DNA of 64,000 nucleotides from R-RK-3 sp031399085 (GCA_031399085.1 JANNOQ010000099.1:1-64000); one strand, 5' to 3'. Counted from the stretch's first letter, positions 26,293 to 35,361 are shown. A program made the numbers and translations. The notes: generated from the sequence alone by a model not told the origin.

Positions 26293-27264
26293 CTATTCTA
26301 ACAGCGCAGCGGTCGCCTGCTGCCAGTCGGTGGCGCCTTGCTCGGCTTTCTGCCGTTCCTGCGGCGTGAGCGCGCTTAAAAACCTGTCGAGACTAAAGTC
26401 GCTGACGCCCGACTGGCGCGAGAGCAAATGCCATTTTCCGGCGGAGATGGGATCGGCCTTGGTGCCCTTGCCGCCGGCAAACGCGTGCGCCAGCCGGTTC
26501 TGCGCCACCGGATTGCCCTTCTCGGCCGCCCGGCGCAACATGGTAAAGCCCATCCCCTCATTTTTCGGCACGCCCTTGGCCAGATAAAGCGCGATGCCAA
26601 ATTCCAGCTCGGCATTCGTCATCCCCGCTTCGGCCGCCTTGCCGAGCCAAAAAGCGGCCTTCTGCTGGTCCTGCTTGACGCCGCGGCCTTCCTTGTAAAA
26701 GGCGGAAAGATCATATTGCGCGGGCGCGTGTTCGAGTTGCGCGGCGCGCTCCATGAGTTGCGCCGCCTTATCCAGATCCTGTGGGCGCGCGTCCCCGTCA
26801 ATATAGATCAGCGCCAGATTGTAGAGTGCGATCGCGTGATTCTTGGCGGCGGCCAGCTCGAAGAACTGCGCGGCCTGACGCTTATTCTCTTTGATGCCGC
26901 GCCCTTCCGCCAGCATCACGCCGATGGCGAATTGCGCATGGGCATCCCCGATCGCTGCGCCCTTGGCGTACCACTCGGCAGCCTTGATGAAATCCTGGGG
27001 AACGCCCAGGCCCTGCTCATAAAGCTGTCCCAGAAGCGTGTGAGATGGGCCATCGCCTTTGCTTGCGGCAGTCTCGGCGAAACCCTTTGCGGCCATGAAT
27101 TTGCCGGCGTCGAAGGCGTCATAGGCCGGATCGAGCGCCACCGGCGGTACCGGCACCTCACCGGTTTGCCAGCCCGTCTTGGCGGCAGTTTTTTGCGCCG
27201 CGGCGGGACATGCGGCCAAGATTATCGCTGGCAATAGCAAAGCAATAAACGTCAGATGGCGCAT
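26293..27264 (-). CDS. Sel1-repeat (TPR-like) exported protein
   Basis: A 323-residue protein with a signal peptide (LTFIALLLPAIILAACPAAA), possibly lipidated at the Cys of LAAC. Six to seven Sel1-like repeats of about 36 residues fill residues 55-280, for example AQFAIGVMLAEGRGIKENKR and ALYNLALIYIDGDARPQDLD. Sel1 repeats form helical scaffolds for protein contacts. It follows the thiE-like gene by 12 bases on the same strand, so it probably sits in the gap operon. Confidence 0.9.
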   Translation of the reverse strand: MRHLTFIALLLPAIILAACPAAAQKTAAKTGWQTGEVPVPPVALDPAYDAFDAGKFMAAKGFAETAASKGDGPSHTLLGQLYEQGLGVPQDFIKAAEWYAKGAAIGDAHAQFAIGVMLAEGRGIKENKRQAAQFFELAAAKNHAIALYNLALIYIDGDARPQDLDKAAQLMERAAQLEHAPAQYDLSAFYKEGRGVKQDQQKAAFWLGKAAEAGMTNAELEFGIALYLAKGVPKNEGMGFTMLRRAAEKGNPVAQNRLAHAFAGGKGTKADPISAGKWHLLSRQSGVSDFSLDRFLSALTPQERQKAEQGATDWQQATAALLE

Positions 27265-27276
27265 GATGGCGTGCCC

Positions 27277-27900
27277 CTATTCTGAACGGGCGGAGCCGGT
27301 TTCAGATCTGGCAAGCGCCGCGATGCGCTCAAACCATTCGAGCATGGCGGGGCCCGTCCGGCCCCCGGCGTCCAGCGCAAGATAATCGGCTCCGGCATGG
27401 ATGAGATCGCGCAAATCGTCCTCTTCATAACTCTCCCGCGCCCATGCCACGCATGGAATTTCGAACAAATCATGCCACCACTGGATCATCTCGGCGGTCT
27501 CCACCGGACCGGGCGCATCGGGCAAGCCGAACTCGCCAAACGCGATATAGTCCGCCCCCTCCTCCGCCATCGTCATGGCTTGATGACGGGACAGAACGCA
27601 AGACGCGCCGATCGACTTTTCCCCGCCCAACGCGCGCCGCGCTTCCACCAGCGCCTGGCTGTCGGCTCGCAAATGCAGCCCGTTCGCGTCAAGCGCCTTG
27701 GCGAGGCGCGTATCATTCTCGATTAAAACGGCAAGAGTCTGACGACGCGCGGCCTCGATGAACGCGCGCAGCGTTTCGCCGGCAGCCCCGGTGACGAGGA
27801 GCGCGGCGGGTTTGACCTTGCGCGCGAGGCGCTCCAGATCTACCTCGCCGGGAAGCGCATCGGCGCTGAAACGCAAATAGAGCTGGCAGCCCTGGTCCAT
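27277..27900 (-). CDS. Thiamine-phosphate-synthase-like (ThiE/TenI) protein
   Basis: A 207-residue TIM-barrel protein of the ThiE/TenI family (GCQLYLRFSADALPG at the start, AVLIENDTRLAKALDANGLH, IGASCVLSRHQAMTMAEEGA, DYIAFGEFG). ThiE joins the thiazole and pyrimidine halves of thiamine phosphate. This gap-linked version lacks other thi genes nearby and may be a TenI-like paralogue, so I give no symbol. The ATG at 27900 has AGGAG upstream; a longer frame begins at 27930. It follows gap by 33 bases. Confidence 0.82.
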   Translation of the reverse strand: MDQGCQLYLRFSADALPGEVDLERLARKVKPAALLVTGAAGETLRAFIEAARRQTLAVLIENDTRLAKALDANGLHLRADSQALVEARRALGGEKSIGASCVLSRHQAMTMAEEGADYIAFGEFGLPDAPGPVETAEMIQWWHDLFEIPCVAWARESYEEDDLRDLIHAGADYLALDAGGRTGPAMLEWFERIAALARSETGSARSE

Positions 27901-27933
27901 TGGCGCTCCTGAGACGTGCCGGCCGCGCAATCC

Positions 27934-28944
27934 TCAGCCGATCAGCTTGCCGACCGCGACGGCGGTGTCGCACATGCGGCAGGAGAAGCCCCATTCATTG
28001 TCGTACCAGGCCATGACGCGCACGAGCCGTCCGTCGACGATCTGGGTCTGATTCAGATCGAAGGTGGAGGAATGCGGGTCATGGTTGAAGTCGATCGACA
28101 CGACCGGCTCGGATGTGACAGCCAGAATGCCTTTAAGTTCCTGCGCGGCGGCGCGCTCCATTGCGGCATTGATTTCGCCGACGCTGGTCTCGCGCTGCGG
28201 AATGAATTTCAAGTCGATCACCGAAACATTCGGCGTTGGCACGCGGATCGCGGTGCCGTCCAGCTTGCCAGCCAGCTCCGGCAGCACGAGGCCGACGGCC
28301 TTGGCCGCGCCGGTGGTTGTTGGGATCATCGACAATGCGGCGGCGCGCGCGCGGCGCAGATCGCTATGTGGCAGATCGAGAATGCGCTGATCGTTGGTGT
28401 AGGAATGAATGGTGGTCATGAAGCCGGACTGGATGCCGCAAAGATCGTTGAGAATCTTGGCGACAGGCGCGAGGCAATTGGTCGTACAGGAGGCGTTCGA
28501 GATCACCTCGTGCCGGGGCTGAAGCTTGTCGTGGTTCACGCCGTAAACGACAGTAATGTCGGCGCCCTTGGACGGAGCCGAGACCAGAACCTTCTTGGCG
28601 CCCGCCGCCAGGTGAACGACCGCCTGTTCCTTGTCGGAAAAAATGCCGGTGCATTCCATCACCACATCGACGCCGAGTTCGCGCCAGGGAAGCTTGGACG
28701 GATCCCTCTCCGCTAGCACCTTGAAAGGCCCCAAGCCGACATCCATCATGTCGCCTTCGAGCTTGACCGTGCCATGAAAGCGGCCGTGAACGCTGTCAAA
28801 TTTGAACAGATGCGCATTGGTGGCGGGAGGGGCGAGATCGTTGATGGCGACAAGCTGCAGATCGTCGCGGCGGTTCTCGACCATTGCCCGCAGGACGTTG
28901 CGCCCGATCCGTCCGAACCCGTTGATCGCCACTTTCACTGCCAT
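27934..28944 (-). CDS. gap: Glyceraldehyde-3-phosphate dehydrogenase
   Basis: A 336-residue type I GAPDH for central carbon metabolism. It has the N-terminal NAD motif KVAINGFGRIGRNVLRA, the catalytic segment SNASCTTNCLAP (nucleophile Cys at about 153), the His-containing HSYTNDQRILDLPHSDLRRA and the C-terminal WYDNEWGFSCRM. Two ATGs are adjacent (28947 and 28944); the second is better spaced from GGAGG. It is the first gene of gap-thiE-Sel1. Neither tkt upstream nor pgk/fba downstream is present, although these often accompany gap in related bacteria. Confidence 0.97.
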   Translation of the reverse strand: MAVKVAINGFGRIGRNVLRAMVENRRDDLQLVAINDLAPPATNAHLFKFDSVHGRFHGTVKLEGDMMDVGLGPFKVLAERDPSKLPWRELGVDVVMECTGIFSDKEQAVVHLAAGAKKVLVSAPSKGADITVVYGVNHDKLQPRHEVISNASCTTNCLAPVAKILNDLCGIQSGFMTTIHSYTNDQRILDLPHSDLRRARAAALSMIPTTTGAAKAVGLVLPELAGKLDGTAIRVPTPNVSVIDLKFIPQRETSVGEINAAMERAAAQELKGILAVTSEPVVSIDFNHDPHSSTFDLNQTQIVDGRLVRVMAWYDNEWGFSCRMCDTAVAVGKLIG

Positions 28945-28947
28945 CAT

Positions 28948-29397
28948 ACCCTCCGCCGCACGGCTGCTGGTTCATTCCGGAAGCGCAGACCGCATCCAAG
29001 TCATGCGCTGTTAGATGCTGACATTTTGGGCAAAAGGCAAGCCTTTGGCAACCCGAGGGCACAGGCAAGGCGATCCTGCCGGACTTGGCAGGCGCCCTCC
29101 GCCGATGGTGGAAATATCCTAAAACATCGGACTGTTACGGGACGCCGAAGCAGCCGAGCGCTGGGCCATGCATTTGTAAATTAACAGTTTTTTAAAACTC
29201 CCCTGACAAACTAGATTGGAATTCAAAGGATTGACATTCGCGCCCTGCCAATGGCTACATGCGTTGACGCGGTAGAAATCACATCCCGATTGCGTTTTTG
29301 TCAAAGAGCTTTGGCGTTTGTCTGCCGCATTTTTTCAGCGAGCAGCGCTCGGCGCGGTCGAAGAACACGGGACATAAGTCAAAGCGGCGCGTGGGGC
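28948..29397. other. Intergenic region between divergent gap and DUF4164 genes
   Basis: About 450 bases without a convincing gene. A sigma-70-type promoter candidate on the plus strand lies at 29231-29260. The stretch near 29170-29230 is A+T-rich. The ORF reading into DUF4164 from 29251 lacks homology before 29398. Promoters for gap on the minus strand must also lie here, but none could be assigned. Confidence 0.5.
29231..29260 (+). promoter_or_regulatory. Sigma-70-type promoter candidate
   Basis: A perfect -35 TTGACA (29231-29236) and CTACAT (29255-29260) are separated by 18 bases, about 135 bases before the DUF4164 start. The -10 is moderate, so this is a candidate only. Confidence 0.4.
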
Positions 29398-29658
29398 ATG
29401 GGCAAATCCGGTGGGGACAAGATGCGGGCGGAAGAGCAAAAACGCGCCGCTGTCGATGAGCGCAAGACAGCCAAGGGCCGGAGCCGCGCTGAAGATGGCG
29501 ACGCCGCGGCCGCCGAGCACGAAGCCGCGCGCCTGCGCGCCGAGCTTGCCTTGGAGCGCGAACGAGCCAAGACGCTGGCGGATACAAGCAATCACGTCGC
29601 CGAACGGTTGGATGCAGCCATCGAGTCGGTTAAGGCTATTTTAGCCAAGCAGGGTTAA
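29398..29658 (+). CDS. DUF4164-family coiled-coil protein
   Basis: An 86-residue, highly charged protein predicted as a coiled coil over most of its length (ELALERERAKTLADTSNHVA, then AIESVKAILAKQG). This is the DUF4164 pattern, a small family found beside zapA in Rhizobiales, so a cell-division-related role is plausible but unproven. ATG 29398 is the most likely start. The frame remains open upstream to 29251 with no recognisable homology. Confidence 0.78.
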   Translation: MGKSGGDKMRAEEQKRAAVDERKTAKGRSRAEDGDAAAAEHEAARLRAELALERERAKTLADTSNHVAERLDAAIESVKAILAKQG

Positions 29659-29749
29659 GTCGAGTTTCCCCTGCTTGGAAGCACTTTCCTGGCGAGCCGG
29701 CCGCTTCGTCATACGAGAATACGAGCAAGCGAGGAACTGGGAGAGCCTG

Positions 29750-30121
29750 ATGGGCCACGTGACCGTGATCGTCAACGGCCGAAAATATCGGATGTCCTGC
29801 GGCGACGGGGCCGAGCAGCGGGTCATCGATCTGGCCGGCCATGTTGACGGCATCGTGCAGGAGATCAAGGGCGGGTTCCGGCAGGTTCAGGAAGACCGCT
29901 TGTTCCTGATGGCTTCGCTCATGCTCGCGGACCAGCTCAACGAGGTCCGGGACGAGTTGCAAAAGACGCTCGCCCAGATTTGCAATCTGAGGTCCTTCCA
30001 GGCCGCCGACAGCAATGCCAGCTACATTCCCTCGCGTGACGTCGTGCGCATCGTAGAGGCTTCCTCCGCCCGGCTCCTTGCGCTTGAGGAACGCTTCGCG
30101 CCGACCGGCACTGGTGATTGA
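29750..30121 (+). CDS. zapA: Cell division protein ZapA
   Basis: A 123-residue ZapA that binds FtsZ and promotes Z-ring bundling. The N-terminal globular domain (VTVIVNGRKYRMSCGDGAEQ, VIDLAGHVDGIVQEIKGG) and a C-terminal coiled coil (LADQLNEVRDELQKTLAQI) match the family. The start at MGHVTV fits homologues; the open frame extends 25 codons upstream. It follows DUF4164 by 91 bases, the usual Rhizobiales order. No 6S RNA was recognised downstream. Confidence 0.93.
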   Translation: MGHVTVIVNGRKYRMSCGDGAEQRVIDLAGHVDGIVQEIKGGFRQVQEDRLFLMASLMLADQLNEVRDELQKTLAQICNLRSFQAADSNASYIPSRDVVRIVEASSARLLALEERFAPTGTGD

Positions 30122-30357
30122 GCCGCAATTTAGCCTTTGCCAATCCCTAGCGGGCTTACAACAAGCGGTCGGTCTGAAACGATTCACGGCAGCGTTTATT
30201 TCACACTCACGCCTCTGCACTCTCGCTCGATTGAGTGGCTCCCTCCGAAGCTACTATCCGGTTGGAGCGAAAGCCTATTTGAATGGCGAGGCAATGTTTG
30301 CTAAGAAAATAAGTAACTTAGGGAGACTTCTTAAACTCAAATCCCACGTGATTGGTT

Positions 30358-31035
30358 ATGTTAAATTTGTACGACGATACCTCGCGCATCCCCAGCGCGG
30401 CTGCTGAAATTAAAATCTACATTGAGCTCGATATAAAACTCCCTGACTCTCTTTCTCCCGAGGAGAAGATATTAATCTATGCAAAATATATGGATGACAA
30501 GGAGTTCAATGAAACTCTATCACGAGCAATCAAATTCGAATTTCGTCATCTACTTGAAATTAAATATGAAATATTTACGGTTGTTTCTCGAGATATTATC
30601 CTTAGACAAGGTTCGATTATCGTCGATACAATATTCGCAGTCCGCGTGGTGTCGGACATACGGAAGATTGCAAACCGCCTGAAGTCGCACATTCTGACCA
30701 TACAAGACGAATTTTCTGAAATAATTAAATTTAATCTCCAGCGTTTTTGGGTTGGTGATGTTACTTGCAAAATAACGATAGCGGTCCCGCTGAATGATTG
30801 GATGGCGTTGGATTTTGAACTGGCGCTGCCAGTTGGGATTCTCCTGCTGGCCACGTTGCTCGTATTTTCGCCGCTGAATCTCCAATCTCCGCTTCATAAT
30901 CCATCTCCCGCTGGGAAGTCTCATCGTCTACCGATCAAGGTCCGCTGCACTGAATGCGAACGGCCCCACTGCACTTCCTATCGGCGCTACGTTCGTGTCG
31001 ATGAAGAGATCGGTCAGCCAGAGTATTGCGATTAG
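30358..31035 (+). CDS. Hypothetical A+T-rich membrane protein
   Basis: A 225-codon ORF starting at ATG 30358 (a TTG lies two codons upstream). I do not recognise the family. Residues 20-145 are mixed charged and hydrophobic (IYIELDIKLPDSLSPEEKIL, FRHLLEIKYEIFTVV), a probable membrane helix lies at about 156-175 (LALPVGILLLATLLVFSPL), and the tail carries a CTECERPHC cluster that could bind metal. Base composition is clearly A+T-richer than the neighbours, with frequent ATA and TTA codons, which suggests transfer from another source. It stands alone between zapA and a convergent small gene. Confidence 0.55.
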   Translation: MLNLYDDTSRIPSAAAEIKIYIELDIKLPDSLSPEEKILIYAKYMDDKEFNETLSRAIKFEFRHLLEIKYEIFTVVSRDIILRQGSIIVDTIFAVRVVSDIRKIANRLKSHILTIQDEFSEIIKFNLQRFWVGDVTCKITIAVPLNDWMALDFELALPVGILLLATLLVFSPLNLQSPLHNPSPAGKSHRLPIKVRCTECERPHCTSYRRYVRVDEEIGQPEYCD

Positions 31036-31097
31036 GATTTCCCACGCCCGCGCCCATCTCTAACAGGATTGGTGAGATCTGCTGCCGCGGTTAGGCA

Positions 31098-31274
31098 TCA
31101 GTCACCGCCCTGCGCTCTAAGATCGCGAAGCATTTCGACAACCTTGGCTTCCCCATCAGCTTGGGTACGGACGAGCTGCTCCCCCACAACGATGCCTTCA
31201 TCATCAGTGATGATCGCCATGAATGGGAAATCTTCATCCGTTGTGGCTATAACTTCGCCTGAATATACGGCCAT
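31098..31274 (-). CDS. Small conserved hypothetical protein
   Basis: A 58-residue acidic protein (MAVYSGEVIATTDEDFPFMA, then IITDDEGIVVGEQLVRTQAD). A strong GGGAGG seven bases before ATG 31274 supports the start; a longer frame begins nine codons upstream. The alternating hydrophobic/acidic pattern suggests a small beta-rich domain. I cannot assign a function. Confidence 0.68.
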   Translation of the reverse strand: MAVYSGEVIATTDEDFPFMAIITDDEGIVVGEQLVRTQADGEAKVVEMLRDLRAQGGD

Positions 31275-31385
31275 GAATCCTCCCTGCTTTTGCTGAAGCA
31301 TAGTACGGAATTTCGCATCTAACGAAGCGATGTCAAGCGGCCCAGAATTCCAACTGAGACACTCCCCATCAACCTGAGCGCTCAG

Positions 31386-31814
31386 TCATTCCTCTGCGCC
31401 GATCCGTCCGCTCCGCATTCGCTTCAGCCCCGCGCGCTTGGCCTTAATGTCCATGCGCTCGCGTTTCGCGCCAAGACTTGGCCGCGTCGGCACGCGGAAT
31501 TTAGGCGCCACCGCCGCTTCCCGGATCATCTCGACCAGCCGCTCCAGCGCGTCCTTGCGGTTGGCCTCCTGGGTGCGGAAGCGATTGGCGGTTATCACGA
31601 TCTCGCCGTCCTTCGTTAGCTTGGCGCCGGCGATCCGCTCAAGCCGCGCGCGCACGCTTTCGGGAAGCGACGGTGAATTGCGCGCGTCAAACCTCAGTTG
31701 AACGGCGGTCGCGACCTTGTTCACATTCTGGCCGCCGGGACCGCCCGCCCGGATGAATGTCATGGAGAGCTCGGCGTCCTCGATCGAAAGGGTGTCATTA
31801 ATGGCTATTGTCAT
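31386..31814 (-). CDS. arfB: Alternative ribosome-rescue peptidyl-tRNA hydrolase ArfB (YaeJ)
   Basis: A 142-residue protein with the release-factor catalytic segment FIRAGGPGGQNVNKVATAVQ (GGQ at about residues 29-31). It lacks the codon-recognition domains of RF1/RF2 and has the basic C-terminal tail (KAKRAGLKRMRSGRI) that enters the empty mRNA channel of stalled ribosomes. It frees nascent chains on non-stop complexes. ATG 31814 is preferred; GTG 31823 is possible. Confidence 0.93.
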   Translation of the reverse strand: MTIAINDTLSIEDAELSMTFIRAGGPGGQNVNKVATAVQLRFDARNSPSLPESVRARLERIAGAKLTKDGEIVITANRFRTQEANRKDALERLVEMIREAAVAPKFRVPTRPSLGAKRERMDIKAKRAGLKRMRSGRIGAEE

Positions 31815-31959
31815 TGCGCTCACCGCCAAGGCCGTAACCCGGCCATGTCATTGTCAAACTGTTTAAGGTTTTCAACAGCGTCAAGCTATTGCTCAGCCTT
31901 TTTTGCTGTTGCAACTGAAAGGCAGTCTGTAGCCTGCGGCGCAATCGGAGATTGCGTAC

Positions 31960-33129
31960 ATGGCACAAAGAGGTTCGGAAGACGGCACGCGCAGTCGCGC
32001 GCTTGACGGGCTTCGAGGCATGGCTGCGCTCGCGGTCGTGTTCTATCACGCCATCTTGCATATGGACTTGACGCTTATCGATCGCGTTCTCAGCGTCCGA
32101 TTGCAATCCATGCCGTCCCTGCGCGATGCGTTGACCAAGGTCGCGCTGCTGATCTTCAACGGTCACACGGCCGTATACATTTTTTTCGTTCTGAGCGGTT
32201 GCGTGGTGACGCTGTCGCTCGACCGCAAGCGTGCTCAACCGACTGCGGCGATCGCCGCCAGCTTCCTGCTCACGCGGGCTGCGCGGCTGTATCCGCCCGT
32301 CATCCTCTGCATGCTATTGTTCTTCGTGATGGGTTTTCTCGGCATTAGCGGCTATCCGGTTTTCAACTTCCAACAGGTCCTGCAGAATTCAAGCCTGACG
32401 ATAATTGCGATGCACGGACCCAGTACGACCGTGCAAGCCGAACTGATGGCTGCCCCCTTCTTGCTTGCCGCCTGGCTGCTTCGCCGCGCCTTCGGGCCCA
32501 TCGTGGTGGTTTTCTGCTTGGCCTACGCGATGCTCGCCATTGAATCCGCGCAGATGGTCGCCACGCTTCCAAACATGCACGCCTATCTCATCGCTTTTGC
32601 CTGTGGGATGGCGGTGGCGGAGCCGGCGGTGCGCGGCCTCGTTTCGGGCATCAAACCCGGTGCCTGGTGGGTGGCGCTGGCTTTACTGCTATTGAGCCGG
32701 GCCTTTCTTCCTAGTGCTTCACTCATCAGTATGGTGACAATGACGGGATTGTGCGCCGTGCTGGTTGCCGGGCTCCTCTATGGGCAGCGCGGATCGCTCG
32801 TCCGGTTGCTCGAAACGGCCCCAGCCCAAGCCCTGGGCCGGGTGAGCTTCAGCTTCTACCTGCTCAACGTGCCGGTGCTTTACCTGATCTGGGCATTTAC
32901 GGACCGTTGGAGCTGGTTGAGCCAGTACGCGCTGGAGGCCGGGCTGTGTGTCGGCGTCTTGTCGGCCGTGTTGACTTGGCCCCTAGCCGTCGCTTCGGAG
33001 AGATGGGTGGAGCGCCCCGCCATCAAGGCAGGACGCATCATGTCGGCGTGGATCACCGGCGTCATGCACAAAGCTGAGCCGGCTCCGACGGCAGGCGAAC
33101 GCGCCATCGCGCCGTCGAAAGCGGCTTGA
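31960..33129 (+). CDS. Acyltransferase 3 (OafA-like) membrane protein
   Basis: A 389-residue protein with about ten membrane segments. The N-terminal RALDGLRGMAALAVVFYHA is the acyltransferase-3 signature including the catalytic His. IFFVLSGCVVTLSLDRKRA and the SFYLLNVPVLYLIW segment also fit. Such enzymes acylate sugars of lipopolysaccharide, exopolysaccharide or small molecules. The acceptor is unknown, and no polysaccharide cluster surrounds it. Confidence 0.9.
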   Translation: MAQRGSEDGTRSRALDGLRGMAALAVVFYHAILHMDLTLIDRVLSVRLQSMPSLRDALTKVALLIFNGHTAVYIFFVLSGCVVTLSLDRKRAQPTAAIAASFLLTRAARLYPPVILCMLLFFVMGFLGISGYPVFNFQQVLQNSSLTIIAMHGPSTTVQAELMAAPFLLAAWLLRRAFGPIVVVFCLAYAMLAIESAQMVATLPNMHAYLIAFACGMAVAEPAVRGLVSGIKPGAWWVALALLLLSRAFLPSASLISMVTMTGLCAVLVAGLLYGQRGSLVRLLETAPAQALGRVSFSFYLLNVPVLYLIWAFTDRWSWLSQYALEAGLCVGVLSAVLTWPLAVASERWVERPAIKAGRIMSAWITGVMHKAEPAPTAGERAIAPSKAA

Positions 33130-33293
33130 GCCATTTTCTCCTTGCGGCCGGGATCACGGTGCGTCAATCGTCATTGTCATCGCCGCCGCGCGGATGGCTG
33201 AATGCGGCATCGGGACAATGTAAGTCCACAGCCGCTGCGCCTGAAAATGCACTAGGATGTCTGGCGGTTTCAATAAACGAGTCTGATCAGCGC

Positions 33294-34073
33294 ATGCTCA
33301 AAATGCTCACCCGCCAAAGCGGCAGCCTGCTCGTTCTGGTGTTCAAGTTCTTCAAGATTTTCAAAAGCGTCAAGCTGCTGCTCGCAGGTGCAACGCTCGC
33401 CACCTATTCCTTTCTATTCACCTGGCAGTTCGCGGTGGCGATCATGTGGGCCATCGGCGTGCACGAGCTGGGTCACGTTTGGGCGATGCGCCGCACCGGC
33501 ATGCAAACGCCCGGCTTCTATTTCGTGCCGCTCTTCGGCGGGGCCGCGATTGGCGAGCGCTCCAAGACCGAATGGCAAGACGTGTTCATCACCGCGATGG
33601 GGCCGAGTTGGGGCCTGCTCAGCGCTATCCCGCCCGCTTTGCTCTATGCGGTAACAGGCGAGCCGTTCTGGGCCGGGGTCGTCGGCTTTATCGGTCTCGT
33701 TAATCTATTCAATCTCCTGCCGATATATCCATTGGACGGCGGACGGCTCACCAATTCTCTGGTCGTCTCGCTCGCACCCGGCGCGCAGATCCTCTATCTC
33801 ATCATAGCCGGCGGCCTCGTTGTCGCGCTCGCTGTCTATATGCATGTTTACTTCGTCGCGATCCTGTTCGCGATCGGTATCGTCGAGATTTACTTCGAGC
33901 GAAAGCGGGTCGGCACTGGGGAATTGCTACAAAAACCGCCGCTCAATCGCGACGGGCTGATCCTGAGTATCGCCTGGTACGGAGCGCTGGCGGGCGTGTT
34001 CCTTTTGATGATCTATGCGCTGCGGGATGTGGCGGGCGGCGATCTTGCGCTGAAGATTTTGCGCGACACTTAG
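33294..34073 (+). CDS. Site-2 (M50) family metalloprotease
   Basis: A 259-residue membrane protein with the zinc-protease motif HELGH at residues 57-61 and the third ligand in IYPLDGGRL near residue 150. Five to six membrane segments are predicted. M50 proteins cleave substrates within the membrane. This compact form lacks PDZ and CBS domains. The ATG at 33294 is preferred over an upstream reading to 33126 that has no homology. Its stop codon lies inside a palindromic repeat. Confidence 0.88.
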   Translation: MLKMLTRQSGSLLVLVFKFFKIFKSVKLLLAGATLATYSFLFTWQFAVAIMWAIGVHELGHVWAMRRTGMQTPGFYFVPLFGGAAIGERSKTEWQDVFITAMGPSWGLLSAIPPALLYAVTGEPFWAGVVGFIGLVNLFNLLPIYPLDGGRLTNSLVVSLAPGAQILYLIIAGGLVVALAVYMHVYFVAILFAIGIVEIYFERKRVGTGELLQKPPLNRDGLILSIAWYGALAGVFLLMIYALRDVAGGDLALKILRDT

Positions 34074-34122
34074 AGCGGGATGAGGAACAGTGGGAACCGG
34101 TTGCTCGCTCGTCATCCCGCTC
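34073..34122. repeat. Palindromic repeat, possible bidirectional terminator
   Basis: An 11-base perfect inverted repeat (GAGCGGGATGA at 34073-34083 and its complement at 34112-34122) encloses GTGGGAACCGG. It resembles the short dispersed palindrome seen widely in Rhizobiales genomes. It overlaps the last base of the M50 stop codon and lies between convergent genes, so it may also end transcription. Confidence 0.65.
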
Positions 34123-34153
34123 CAAACTATTGAAATAGATCGCGGGGGCGGCA

Positions 34154-35350
34154 TCAGGCGGGCTTTTCGCGCTCCGAGCCGTCCGGCGTTGCATGCTTCA
34201 TATGGCTTGCGGCGGAAAGCGCGGACAAACCCGAGGCAAGAACCAGCGCCGCCGCCGCCGCCAGCGATGGGACGGCGAAGCTTCCGAGACGGTCGAAGAG
34301 GAAGCCCGCAAAGACCGGTCCGATCACCTGCCCGACGCCGAACGATGCCGTCATCAGCGCGATGTTCGGACGCGGGTCGCCGGTCGAGAGTTGCCGGACG
34401 GCGATGACCCCAAGCGCGGCGATGGGGGCGACGGTGCCGCCAAGGAAAATCACCGCCACGATGATGCCCGTCGTGGAAACCCAAAGGATGCTGCTCGCGA
34501 CGCCAATGGATTCGACAAGGCAGGCTAACGAAAAGGCGGCAATTGCGCCCCATTTCGCGCCAAGCCGCATCCACAACGCCACGGCGGGCACGCCGCTGAG
34601 GCCGAACAGAAGCCAGACATAAGGTTGCAGCCCGCTGATTTCCGGCGTGGCGCGAACGATGGCGACGATAAAGGTCGCCGTGATGACATAGCCAAAGCCG
34701 AACAGGCCGTAAGCCGCAATGATCGCGCGCAACGCGAATGATGCACGACCGGCGGGCGCTGCAGTCAAGGTTGTGACCGGCGGCGGCTCGCGCGATGAGA
34801 TCAGCAGCGCCGAAAGCACGAAACCGGCGAGGCCCATTACGCCGCTGGCGAACCAGAGCGTGTGCCACCCGGCTCCCGCGGCCAGAAGCGCGGCAACGAT
34901 CACTGCGGAAATGGCGATGCCAACCCCCGGCCCCGCGAAATGCAGCGCCGACAGCCGGCCGCTATCGCTTGCCGCGAGTTGACCGAGCACCAGCGCCGAG
35001 GCAAAGATCAGCGTGAAGGCGCTCGCAACCCCAGTGATAAAGCGCAGTAAGAGGTGGAGTGAAAAATCGTCCGTCAACCCCATGGCGGCAAGCGAGAGAG
35101 CGCACACCGCCAGTCCGCCAAGCAAATAGGTCCGCTGCGAGCCGCCGAACAACGGCAAGGCCGACAACAGCGCTCCCACAAGATAGCCGAGGAAGTTCGC
35201 CGAGGCGATCAGGCCCGCCTGCGATGTCGTGAGGTTCAGCGCCTCCACCATCACCGGCAGGATCGGCGTATAGACGAAGCGCGCGACGCCCATGCAGGCG
35301 GCCAGCGCCACCATGCCGCCGAAAGCGAGCCGCCACGGATGATCCGCCAT
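34154..35350 (-). CDS. YbfB/YjiJ-family MFS transporter
   Basis: A 398-residue twelve-segment transporter. The family signature at the N-terminus is clear (GGMVALAACMGVARFVYTPI, LPVMVEALNLTTSQAG, IASANFLGYLVGAL). Substrates are unknown for most members; some neighbours in other genomes link it to amino-acid or drug export. It precedes a glutathione S-transferase gene on the same strand in physical order, but that gene lies upstream in transcription and ends 11 bases before this start. Confidence 0.9.
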   Translation of the reverse strand: MADHPWRLAFGGMVALAACMGVARFVYTPILPVMVEALNLTTSQAGLIASANFLGYLVGALLSALPLFGGSQRTYLLGGLAVCALSLAAMGLTDDFSLHLLLRFITGVASAFTLIFASALVLGQLAASDSGRLSALHFAGPGVGIAISAVIVAALLAAGAGWHTLWFASGVMGLAGFVLSALLISSREPPPVTTLTAAPAGRASFALRAIIAAYGLFGFGYVITATFIVAIVRATPEISGLQPYVWLLFGLSGVPAVALWMRLGAKWGAIAAFSLACLVESIGVASSILWVSTTGIIVAVIFLGGTVAPIAALGVIAVRQLSTGDPRPNIALMTASFGVGQVIGPVFAGFLFDRLGSFAVPSLAAAAALVLASGLSALSAASHMKHATPDGSEREKPA

Positions 35351-35361
35351 GCCGCGAAAGC

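Noticed and set aside
27277..28944. TPP riboswitch controlling the thiE-like gene
   Set aside because: Only 33 bases separate gap from the thiE-like start, too short for the element, and no THI-box sequence is visible.
30122..30357. 6S RNA downstream of zapA, its common location
   Set aside because: I could not recognise the closing stem or central bubble; a covariance-model search would be needed.
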